Shown here piece by piece: positions 24,650-32,243 of a stretch of DNA of 33,931 nucleotides (positions are counted from its first letter, which is position 1; every line of letters starts with the position of its first letter). The stretch is taken from contig NZ_QZVR01000032.1 in assembly GCF_003660455.1 (NCBI RefSeq), forward strand, positions 1-33,931, in the 5' to 3' direction. The notes beneath the pieces were generated by a model. The model was not told the DNA's origin. It saw only the letters and a list, made by a program, of their open reading frames with translations, and made no database searches. This DNA comes from Nocardioides ferulae (lineage in GTDB: Bacteria > Actinomycetota > Actinomycetes > Propionibacteriales > Nocardioidaceae). The position numbers and the translations under genes were made by a program.

Positions 24650-25788
24650 CGGGCCCGGCGTACCCCCGGCTGCGCCCTCGCCTGCTGACCCCGCTGGCGG
24701 CGGCCCTGGCCGCGGTCGTGCTCGGCACCTCCGCGTGCTCCCCGGAGCTGCGCGACGTCCCCATGCCCGGCCTGGTCTCCGGGCCGACCCGCAGCGTCGA
24801 CGCGGTCTTCGACAGCGCGCTGAACCTGCCGCTGGACGCGCCGGTGAAGCTGGACGGCAGCACGGTCGGCCAGGTGTCCGCGATCGAGGTGCGCGACTAC
24901 CGCGCCCACGTGACGATGGACCTGCTCGAGTCGGTCCCCCTCCACGAGGGCGCCCGCGCCGACATCCGGCTCACCTCGCCGATGGGCAACGCGTTCGTCG
25001 AGCTGACCGACGGCACCGGGGCGGTGCTGCCGGCCGGCAGCGCGCTCCCGGTCGGCGCCACGGGGCAGGCGCCCGACGTGTCCGACCTGCTCAGCGCGCT
25101 GTCGGTCGTGGTCACCGGAGGCAGCTTCGCCGACGTCAAGACGATCGTCGAGGAGCTCAACACCGCGCTCACCGGACGCACCCGGCGGGTGCGCTCCCTG
25201 CTGGGTCGCCTGGACCGGACGCTGACCTCGTTCGCCGCCCAGACCGAGCGCTTCGACCGGACGCTCGCCGGGATCGACCGCCTCGGCCGCCGGCTCGCCG
25301 CGGACACCCCGTTCCTGACCGAGGCGGTCGCCGAGGTCCGTCCGACGGTGCGGGCGCTGACCCGACAGCAGGACGACGCGCTGGCCCTGCTCGCGGAGGT
25401 CCGCCGGTTCGGCGACGTCGGCACCGAGGTGCTCACCCGCACCCGCGGCGACCTGGTGCGGAGCCTGCGTGAGCTGGAGCCGGTGCTCGACAGCCTGCTG
25501 CGCACCCGGGGCCGGATGGTGCCGATCATGCGCGGCATCCTCGAGTTCGGCTCGCGCACCGACGCGGCCAGCCCGGGCGACTACTCCAACTTCGACCTGG
25601 TCTTCGACGTCGACCCGTCGGCCCTGGTCCCCCAGGCCGGAGGCAGCGCGGGCGGCGCGGGCGGCGCGGGCGGTGGCGGTGACGGCCGCGGTGGACCGGA
25701 CGCCGGCGACGACGATCGAACGGGCGGCGACAGCTCCGACGACTACGGTCTCGCTGCGCTGCTCTCCCTGCTGGGAGGCCTCGGATGA
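24646..25788 (+). CDS. mceE: MCE-family lipoprotein MceE
   Basis: A 380-residue MCE protein with a lipoprotein signal: Arg-rich N-terminus, hydrophobic core (LTPLAAALAAVVLG) and lipobox-like TSAC with the Cys at about residue 28. A lipoprotein in fifth position is canonical for mce operons (LprK/MceE). MCE domain at about 43-122 (FDSALNLPLDAPVKLDGSTV, then RLTSPMGNAFVELTDG). The C-terminus is unusual: a Gly/Ala then Asp-rich low-complexity stretch (about 331-364) precedes a short hydrophobic end (YGLAALLSLLGGLG). GTG start overlapping the mceD stop (GTGA). Confidence 0.92.
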   Translation: MTGPAYPRLRPRLLTPLAAALAAVVLGTSACSPELRDVPMPGLVSGPTRSVDAVFDSALNLPLDAPVKLDGSTVGQVSAIEVRDYRAHVTMDLLESVPLHEGARADIRLTSPMGNAFVELTDGTGAVLPAGSALPVGATGQAPDVSDLLSALSVVVTGGSFADVKTIVEELNTALTGRTRRVRSLLGRLDRTLTSFAAQTERFDRTLAGIDRLGRRLAADTPFLTEAVAEVRPTVRALTRQQDDALALLAEVRRFGDVGTEVLTRTRGDLVRSLRELEPVLDSLLRTRGRMVPIMRGILEFGSRTDAASPGDYSNFDLVFDVDPSALVPQAGGSAGGAGGAGGGGDGRGGPDAGDDDRTGGDSSDDYGLAALLSLLGGLG

Positions 25789-26879
25789 ACCACCGGACCC
25801 TGGCCCGCCGGGCCAAGCTGGCGCAGGCGCTGCTGCTCGCCATCCTCGCCGCCGGCACCGTCTACGTGGCCGACAGCGTCGTCGGTGGCCAGCTGTTCAC
25901 CGACCCCTACCGGGTGACGGTCCACTTCGACGAGGCCGCCGGGCTGCACGAGCGCTCCACGGTCAACTACCGCGGGCAGCAGGTCGGCACGGTCAGCGAC
26001 GTCCGGCTCACCGCCGACGGCGTGGTCGCCGAGCTGACGCTCGAGGAGGGTGTCGAGGTGCCCCGCGACAGCGAGGTCGGCGTCGCCAACCTGTCGGCGG
26101 TCGGGGAGCAGTACGTCGACATCCGGCCGCGCACCGCCGAGGGGCCGATGCTCGAGGACGGCGACGTGGTCACCGCCGAGGACACCACGACGCCGCCGCC
26201 GGTGCACGAGGTGGTCGCCCACACCCAGCGGCTGATGCGCAGGGTCGACCTCGCCGACGTCCGCACCATCGGGCGGGAGGTGGCCCGCGCCTTCGCGGAC
26301 GGCTCGGTCGACCTGCGGGCCACCTCGGTCGAGCTCGAGCGGAGCGTCGCGCTGCTGCAGCGGCTCCAGCCGGACCTGCTGGCGCTGCTGGAGCACGGCG
26401 AGGTGCCGCTGCGCACCGGCGTGGAGAAGGAGCAGACGATCCGCCGGGCCAGCCGCGACCTGGCCGCCGTGGCCGCCGAGCTGCGGCGCGCGGACCGTCC
26501 GCTGCGCCGCCTGATCGACGACGGCGGCCGGCTGGTGCCGCTGCTCCAGCGGCTCTGGGCCACCCACGCCCCGACGCTGCGCTCGCTCCTGGAGACCGCC
26601 ACACCCCTGGCCGAGATGTCGGCCGCCCACCTGCCGGGCCTGCGGGTGTGGCTGGACTGGATCCCCGAGCAGCTGGAGGCGATGGCTCGCAGCACCCGCG
26701 ACGGCAGCGGCTGGGTGGTGCTGGTGCCCAAGCTGCTGGAGAACTGCACCTACTCGGGCCCCTCCGGGCAGCGCGACCCCTCCGCGCTGTCCCGGCGTCC
26801 GCCACCGGTCGAGAACCAGTGCACCGAGCAGCGGCCCGGGATCCAGGCACGCGGGTCGCAGAACGTGCCGCGTCCGTGA
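25785..26879 (+). CDS. mceF: MCE-family protein MceF
   Basis: A 364-residue sixth MCE protein. Anchor at about 12-32, MCE domain at about 38-117 (FDEAAGLHERSTVNYRGQQV, then GVANLSAVGEQYVDIRP), helical region to about 300. C-terminal Pro-rich tail with two Cys (LENCTYSG and VENQCTEQ). ATG overlaps the mceE stop by four bases. Last gene of the operon; the next gene follows a 99-bp gap with its own operator, so it is a separate or internally promoted unit. No Mce-associated (Mas) gene follows. Confidence 0.92.
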   Translation: MNHRTLARRAKLAQALLLAILAAGTVYVADSVVGGQLFTDPYRVTVHFDEAAGLHERSTVNYRGQQVGTVSDVRLTADGVVAELTLEEGVEVPRDSEVGVANLSAVGEQYVDIRPRTAEGPMLEDGDVVTAEDTTTPPPVHEVVAHTQRLMRRVDLADVRTIGREVARAFADGSVDLRATSVELERSVALLQRLQPDLLALLEHGEVPLRTGVEKEQTIRRASRDLAAVAAELRRADRPLRRLIDDGGRLVPLLQRLWATHAPTLRSLLETATPLAEMSAAHLPGLRVWLDWIPEQLEAMARSTRDGSGWVVLVPKLLENCTYSGPSGQRDPSALSRRPPPVENQCTEQRPGIQARGSQNVPRP

Positions 26880-26920
26880 CCCCCTCGGCGTACCACCGCG
26901 TGAGCCAGGTCTTGCAACCT

Positions 26921-26951
26921 TGACAGTTTCGCTGTCACAGTAGCGCTGTTG
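26921..26951. promoter_or_regulatory. Tandem operator before acyl-CoA dehydrogenase operon
   Basis: TGACAG-TTTCG-CTGTCA (26921-26937, perfect) is overlapped 14 bp further by TCACAG-TAGCG-CTGTTG (26935-26951, degenerate). Layout is the same as in front of yrbEA. A consensus -35 TTGACA (26920-26925) overlaps the first half-site. It lies 28 bases before the dehydrogenase ATG. Confidence 0.75.
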
Positions 26952-26978
26952 TCCGCATCACACCCCCGAGGAGCACCG

Positions 26979-28127
26979 ATGAGCCAGACCACCCCCTTCT
27001 TCGAGACCGAGCACGAGGACTTCCGTCGCACCGTGCGGGCCTTCGTGGAGAAGGAGGTCGTGCCGTTCCACGCCCAGTGGGAGGCCGACGGCCAGGTCTC
27101 CCGCGAGGTCTGGCGCAAGGCCGGCGAGGCGGGGCTGCTCTGCTTCGACGTCGCCGAGGAGTACGGCGGCGCCGGGGTCGCCGACTTCCGCTACAACATG
27201 ATCGTCAGCGAAGAGCTCGGCAAGGCCGGTGCGCACGGCCCCGGCTTCCCGGTGCACACCGACATCATCGTCCCCTACATCAGCACGCTCGGCACCGAGG
27301 AGCAGAAGCAGCGCTGGCTGCCGAAGCTGGTCAGCGGCGAGCTGATCTCGGCGATCGCGATGACCGAGCCGGGCGCCGGCAGCGACCTGCAGGGCATCCG
27401 CACCACCGCGGTCGACAAGGGCGACCACTACGTGCTGAACGGGTCGAAGACCTTCATCAGCAACGGCATCCTGGCCGACCTGGTCATCGTGGTCGCGCGC
27501 ACCGACGCCGACGCCGGCCACCAGGGCATCAGCCTGCTGGTCGTCGAGCGCGGCATGCCCGGCTTCGAGCGCGGCCGCAACCTCGACAAGATGGGCATGA
27601 AGGCCCAGGACACCGCCGAGCTGTTCTTCGACAACGTCGAGGTGCCGAAGGCGAACCTGCTCGGCGAGGAGGGCTCGGGCTTCATCTCGCTGATGGTCAA
27701 CCTGCCGCAGGAGCGGCTCTCGATCGCCGCGATCGCGGTGGCCGCCTGCGAGCACATCCTCACGCTGTGCCTGGACTACGCCAAGGAGCGGCAGGCCTTC
27801 GGCAAGCCGATCGGCAAGTTCCAGCACAACCGGTTCATGCTGGCCGAGATGGCCACCGAGGTGCACATCGCCCGGGTCTTCGTCAACGACTGCGTCGCCA
27901 AGCACAACCGCGGCGAGGTCGACACCTCGCTGGCCTCGATGGCCAAGTGGTGGACCACCGAGCTGCAGAAGAAGATCGTCGACCAGGCCGTCCAGCTGCA
28001 CGGCGGCTACGGCTACATGATGGAGTACCCCGTCGCCCGGGCCTACGTCGACAGCCGGATCCAGACCATCTACGGCGGGACCACCGAGATCCAGAAGGAG
28101 ATCATCGGCCGGAGCCTGGGGCTCTGA
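26979..28127 (+). CDS. Acyl-CoA dehydrogenase, long-chain type
   Basis: A 382-residue flavoenzyme catalysing alpha,beta-dehydrogenation of an acyl-CoA with FAD. The family signature AMTEPGAGSDLQG is at 127-139, and the C-terminal domain has RQAFGKPIGKFQHNRFMLAE and HGGYGYMMEYPVARAYVDSR. At the usual medium-chain catalytic position (YEGT) there is Gly (IYGGTTEI), while Glu245 stands in NLPQERLSIA, the catalytic position of long-chain and isovaleryl dehydrogenases. ATG at 26979 with CGAGGAG upstream; an earlier in-frame GTG is less likely. First gene of a four-gene operon under a tandem operator. Substrate probably long-chain or branched acyl-CoA. Confidence 0.93.
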   Translation: MSQTTPFFETEHEDFRRTVRAFVEKEVVPFHAQWEADGQVSREVWRKAGEAGLLCFDVAEEYGGAGVADFRYNMIVSEELGKAGAHGPGFPVHTDIIVPYISTLGTEEQKQRWLPKLVSGELISAIAMTEPGAGSDLQGIRTTAVDKGDHYVLNGSKTFISNGILADLVIVVARTDADAGHQGISLLVVERGMPGFERGRNLDKMGMKAQDTAELFFDNVEVPKANLLGEEGSGFISLMVNLPQERLSIAAIAVAACEHILTLCLDYAKERQAFGKPIGKFQHNRFMLAEMATEVHIARVFVNDCVAKHNRGEVDTSLASMAKWWTTELQKKIVDQAVQLHGGYGYMMEYPVARAYVDSRIQTIYGGTTEIQKEIIGRSLGL

Positions 28128-29317
28128 TGGACTTCGACCTGCCGGAGTCGGCCGTCGCCGTCCGCGACGGGGTGGCCGCGGTCGCCGCGAAGTACGACCA
28201 CGCCTACTGGTCGGCCTGCGAGGACGAGCACCGCTTCCCGAGCGAGGCCTGGCGCGACCTCGCCGACGGCGGCTGGATCGGGCTGTGCGTCCCCGAGGAG
28301 CACGGCGGCGGCGGCCAGGGGATGCTCGAGCTCGCCGTGGCCTGCGAGACCCTCGCCGCCTCCGGCGGCACCGCCGCGATCTTCCTCTACATCCTCACCC
28401 CCGGCTTCGGCGCGATGACCCTGGCCCGGCACGGCACCGAGGAGCAGCAGCGCCGGATCCTGCCGGGCATCGCGGAGGGACGCACGCAGTTCTGCATGGC
28501 GCTCACCGAGCCGGACGCCGGCAGCAACGCCGTCGAGATCCGCACCAGTGCCCGGCTCGACGGCGACGAGCTCGTGGTGCGCGGGCAGAAGATCTGGATC
28601 TCCGGGGTCGAGAACGCCGAGTGGATGCTGGTCGTCGCCCGCACCACCCCCGCGGCCGAGGCCCGCGAGAAGCTGGGGTCGCGCACCGCCGGGTTCACTC
28701 TGCTCCTGGTCGACGTGAAGGCCGCCCTCGCCGACGGCACCTTGAGCTACACGCCGATCCCGAAGCTGGGCGGCAACGTGGTCACCTCCAGCCAGGTGTT
28801 CCTCGACGACGTGCGGGTCCCGCTCTCCCACGTCGTCGGGCCGGTCGATGGCGGCTTCCCGGTGCTCTGGGACGTGCTCAACCCCGAGCGCATCCTGGCC
28901 GCGGCCGGCGGGGTCGGCGGCGCCGAGGCCGCTCTCCGGCTGGCCGCCGACTACGCCTCCACCCGCGAGGTCTTCGGCCGGCCCATCGGCGCCAACCAGG
29001 CGATCCAGTTCCCGCTGGCCCAGCTGAAGGCCAAGACCGAGCTGGCCCGGCTGATGACCTACCAGGCCGCCTGGCTCTTCGACCAGGGCCGCCCCTGCGG
29101 CAACGAGACCAACATCGCCAAGCTCACCGCCGCCCAGGTCGCGTGGGAGTCCGCCAACCAGGCGTTCCAGACCTTCGGCGGCATGGCCTACAGCAAGGAG
29201 TACCCCGTCGAGCGGCTGTTCCGAGACAGCCGGATCGGCAAGAACATCCCCGTCGCCGAGGAGCTGATCCTGGCCCACATCGGCACCCAGATGCTCAACC
29301 TGCCGAGGAGCTACTGA
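28127..29317 (+). CDS. Acyl-CoA dehydrogenase, second paralogue
   Basis: A 396-residue acyl-CoA dehydrogenase, only distantly similar to its upstream neighbour. The FAD/substrate signature is ALTEPDAGSNAVEI (125-138), with WISG following. The probable catalytic Glu254 is in LNPERILAAA, again the long-chain/isovaleryl-type position. REVFGRPIGANQAIQFPLAQ and FGGMAYSKEYPVERLFRDSR are conserved. The C-terminus (IGKNIPVAEELILAHIG) lacks any YEGT or YGGT motif. ATG shares one base with the previous stop. Tandem dehydrogenase genes in actinobacteria often encode heteromeric enzymes for steroid side-chain oxidation; here both keep a Glu, so two separate enzymes are at least as likely. Confidence 0.92.
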   Translation: MDFDLPESAVAVRDGVAAVAAKYDHAYWSACEDEHRFPSEAWRDLADGGWIGLCVPEEHGGGGQGMLELAVACETLAASGGTAAIFLYILTPGFGAMTLARHGTEEQQRRILPGIAEGRTQFCMALTEPDAGSNAVEIRTSARLDGDELVVRGQKIWISGVENAEWMLVVARTTPAAEAREKLGSRTAGFTLLLVDVKAALADGTLSYTPIPKLGGNVVTSSQVFLDDVRVPLSHVVGPVDGGFPVLWDVLNPERILAAAGGVGGAEAALRLAADYASTREVFGRPIGANQAIQFPLAQLKAKTELARLMTYQAAWLFDQGRPCGNETNIAKLTAAQVAWESANQAFQTFGGMAYSKEYPVERLFRDSRIGKNIPVAEELILAHIGTQMLNLPRSY

Positions 29318-31227
29318 TGTCCGCACAGACGACCGACCAGACCCCCAACCCGCCCGAGGGCGACGTGCTCGCCGACCGGGCCCGGATCGAGCAGGCCATC
29401 GCCGGGCTCACCCTCCCGGCCGCGCTCGCGCGCACCGTCGAGGCGAACGGCGACGCCCCGGCGTACTCCGACAAGGTCGGCGTCGCCGCACCCGAGGGCG
29501 GCGGCTACGCCCCCGGCTGGCGCACGGTGAGCTGGCGCGAGCTGCACCGCCAGGCGCTCGAGGCCGCCGCCGCGTTCGCCGCCTACGGCGTGCAGCCGGG
29601 CGACACCGTCGCGGTGATGGCCAGCAACCGCATCGAGCACGTCGTCGCCGACCTGGCCGGGGTGCACGCCGGCGCGGTGCCGATGTCGGTCTACAGCACC
29701 CTGGCCCCCGAGCAGGTGACCTTCGTCGCCGGCCACTCCCAGCCCAGCGTGGTCGTCCTGGAGGGCGCCGACCAGCTGGCCCGCTGGGCGCCGGCACTCG
29801 ACGCGTCCGGCAGCGTGCGCAAGGTCGTCGTCATGGACTCCTCCGCGCTGCCCGACGGCGAGCGCTACGTCAGCTGGGAGGCGATGCTCGCCGAGGGCGC
29901 CGCCCACCGCGCCGAGCACGCCGCCGAGCTCGACGCCCGGGTGGCGGCCATCGAGCCCGACCAGCCGGTCACGATCCTCTACACCTCCGGCACCACCGGG
30001 AACCCCAAGGGCGTGGTGCTGACCCACCACAACGTGCTCTTCGAGGCGGAGTGCTCGCTGCAGACCGCCGGCCGCAGCGACGAGCTGGTGTTCATCTCCT
30101 ACCTGCCGTTCGCGCACATCGCCGAGCGCATCCTCGGCATGTACATCCCGCAGGTCAACGGCGGCCACATCCACCTGATCGCCGACCCCTCGCTGCTGCT
30201 GGGAGCGCTCGGCGAGGTCCGGCCCACCCGCTTCTTCGGCGTGCCGCGGGTGTGGGAGAAGATCAAGACCGGCGTCTCCGCCAAGCTGGCCGCCGAGCCC
30301 GACGAGGCCAAGCGCGCGATGGTCGACCAGGCGATGGCCGTCGGCCTGGAGTACGTCGAGTCCCTGCAGCTGGGCCACTCCCCCACCCCCGAGCTGGAGC
30401 AGCGCTTCGCCGAGGCCGACGCCGGCCTGCTCGGCTTCCTCCGGGCGCTGCTCGGCCTGGACCGCTGCGAGTGGGCGGCCTCCGCCGCCGCGCCGATGCC
30501 GATCGAGGTGGCCAGGTTCTTCGCCGGGCTCGGGATGCGCATCTACGACGTCTACGGCATGACCGAGACCACCGCGGCCGTCGCCGCGTGCGGGCCCGAC
30601 GCGTTCCGGCTCGGCACCGTCGGGCGGGCGCTGCCGGGCATCGAGCTGCGGATCGCCGAGGACGGCGAGATCCTGGCCCGCGGGCCGGTGAGCACCCCCG
30701 GCTACTACCGCCAGGAGGAGGCCACCCGGGCGCTGGTCGACGCCGACGGCTGGGTGCACACCGGCGACCTCGGCGAGCTCGACGACGACGGGTTCCTCAA
30801 GGTGGTCGACCGCAAGAAGGAGATGATCATCACCTCCTCGGGCAAGAACATCGCGCCCTCGAACATCGAGAACCTGCTCAAGGAGTCCCCGCTGGTCGGG
30901 CACGCCCTGGTCTTCGGCGAGGCGCGCCCCTACGTCGTCGCGGTGCTCACCCTCGACCCCGAGGTGGCGCCGCTGGTCGCCCAGCAGGCCGGCGTCGAGT
31001 TCCGCGACCTCGCCGACCTGGCGCAGCAGCCGGCGATCCGCGCGATGGTCCAGCAGGCCGTCGACGCCGCCAACGCCCGCCTCTCCCGCCCCGAGCAGGT
31101 CAAGGCCTGGGAGCTGCTGCCGGTCGAGTGGACCGCCGAGTCCGAGGAGCTCACGCCCACCCTGAAGCTCAAGCGCCGGGTGGTGCACCAGAAGTACGCC
31201 GACGTCCTCGACCGGCTCTACGGCTGA
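29317..31227 (+). CDS. Long-chain fatty acid-CoA ligase (AMP-forming)
   Basis: A 636-residue ANL-superfamily enzyme that adenylates a carboxylic acid and transfers it to CoA. Motif ILYTSGTTGNPKG (220-232) binds ATP phosphates, YGMTET (413-418) is the A5 motif, DGWVHTGDLGELDDDGFLKV carries the conserved TGD, and the hinge DRKKEMIITSSGKNIAPSNI is clear. The probable catalytic lysine is Lys617 in TPTLKLKR. Length and motifs resemble long-chain FadD15-type synthetases. ATG shares one base with the preceding stop. It would activate the substrate brought in by the Mce complex for the two upstream dehydrogenases; that flow is inferred from context. Confidence 0.93.
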   Translation: MSAQTTDQTPNPPEGDVLADRARIEQAIAGLTLPAALARTVEANGDAPAYSDKVGVAAPEGGGYAPGWRTVSWRELHRQALEAAAAFAAYGVQPGDTVAVMASNRIEHVVADLAGVHAGAVPMSVYSTLAPEQVTFVAGHSQPSVVVLEGADQLARWAPALDASGSVRKVVVMDSSALPDGERYVSWEAMLAEGAAHRAEHAAELDARVAAIEPDQPVTILYTSGTTGNPKGVVLTHHNVLFEAECSLQTAGRSDELVFISYLPFAHIAERILGMYIPQVNGGHIHLIADPSLLLGALGEVRPTRFFGVPRVWEKIKTGVSAKLAAEPDEAKRAMVDQAMAVGLEYVESLQLGHSPTPELEQRFAEADAGLLGFLRALLGLDRCEWAASAAAPMPIEVARFFAGLGMRIYDVYGMTETTAAVAACGPDAFRLGTVGRALPGIELRIAEDGEILARGPVSTPGYYRQEEATRALVDADGWVHTGDLGELDDDGFLKVVDRKKEMIITSSGKNIAPSNIENLLKESPLVGHALVFGEARPYVVAVLTLDPEVAPLVAQQAGVEFRDLADLAQQPAIRAMVQQAVDAANARLSRPEQVKAWELLPVEWTAESEELTPTLKLKRRVVHQKYADVLDRLYG

Positions 31228-31242
31228 GCAGGGAGGGCAGCG

Positions 31243-32157
31243 ATGTCCACCGTCGCGTCTCGGGTGCCCACCCCCCGCTCCACCGGCGACCGGCCGGACG
31301 CCGGAGAGCTGCCGGCCCGGCCACTGGGGCCCGGCTCCGTCGTCTGGTACGCCGCGGGCGACCAGCGGGTCCTGCTCTTCGCGGTCCGCGCCCTGCTGCT
31401 CCAGGTCGCCCATCCGATGGTCGGCGCCGGCGTGTTCGAGCACTCCGTCTACAAGACCGACCCCTACGGCCGGCTGTGGCGCACCACCGAGTCGGTCAAC
31501 AACCAGGTCTACGGCGGGGTCCGCGCGGCCGAGGAGGGCCGGCGACTGATCCGGATGCACACCCAGATCAAGGGCGTCGACGCCGACGGCCGGCGCTACC
31601 ACGCGCTCGACCCCACGGCGTACCTCTGGGTGCACGCGACCATGCTCGACACCTGGCGGCTGATGCTGCGCGAGGTCGGCCCCGGGCTCACCGACGAGCA
31701 GGACCAGCAGCTGTTCGAGGAGTGGCACCGGATGGCGCTGCTGATCGGCGTGCGGCCCTCGGTGCTGCCCTCGACGCGGGCCGAGTTCGAGGCGATGTGG
31801 GAGCAGATGCTGCCGCGGCTGGAGAACAACCCCGTGGTCCAGGACCTGCTGCACGTGGTGCCCCGCCGACCCCCGTTCACGCCGATCCCGCAGCGCCTCT
31901 TCGACGCTGTCGGCCGGCCGCTGCTGCGCCGGCAGCGCGAGCTGGTCGCCTGCACGCTCGATCCCGGTCTGCGGGCGCGGATCGGCCTGCCCGCCCCGAC
32001 CCCGGCGATGCGGCGCCGGGTGCGCCGGACCCTGCGCGTGGCGCGTCTGGGCAACCGGCTGCCGGACTGGCTGCGCCAGGCGCCGCTGGCCCGGCTGGCC
32101 GTCCGCCGCACGCTGCGCGACCCACGGACCAGGCCCGAGCCGGTCGCCTACCCGTAG
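31243..32157 (+). CDS. DUF2236 (MpaB/rubber-oxygenase-type) protein
   Basis: A 304-residue member of the DUF2236 family, which includes latex-clearing protein Lcp and fungal MpaB, heme-dependent oxygenases acting on hydrophobic chains. Family features: LLLQVAHPMVGAGVFEHSVY (about 51-70) with DPYGRLWRT, and the His-rich segment RMHTQIKGVDADGRRYHALD (about 105-124) followed by YLWVHATMLDTWRLML. His residues in these blocks are candidate heme ligands. No signal peptide, unlike secreted Lcp. The C-terminus is strongly Arg-rich. ATG with GGGAGG upstream, 15 bases after the ligase. Most actinobacterial members have unknown substrates; a role in lipid or terpenoid oxidation is inference. Confidence 0.88.
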   Translation: MSTVASRVPTPRSTGDRPDAGELPARPLGPGSVVWYAAGDQRVLLFAVRALLLQVAHPMVGAGVFEHSVYKTDPYGRLWRTTESVNNQVYGGVRAAEEGRRLIRMHTQIKGVDADGRRYHALDPTAYLWVHATMLDTWRLMLREVGPGLTDEQDQQLFEEWHRMALLIGVRPSVLPSTRAEFEAMWEQMLPRLENNPVVQDLLHVVPRRPPFTPIPQRLFDAVGRPLLRRQRELVACTLDPGLRARIGLPAPTPAMRRRVRRTLRVARLGNRLPDWLRQAPLARLAVRRTLRDPRTRPEPVAYP

Positions 32158-32243
32158 CCCCGGCGGTCGAGGAGGTTGCCCAGCGACCGACTCGAGGCCG
32201 CGGGGTCGAGACCATCCGCCCACCACCGCACCCTTGGAGAACG

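Noticed and set aside
29311..32226. Long minus-strand open frame (971 codons) opposite the CoA ligase and DUF2236 genes
   Set aside because: Antisense shadow of two genes with intact family motifs; no ribosome site or domain of its own.
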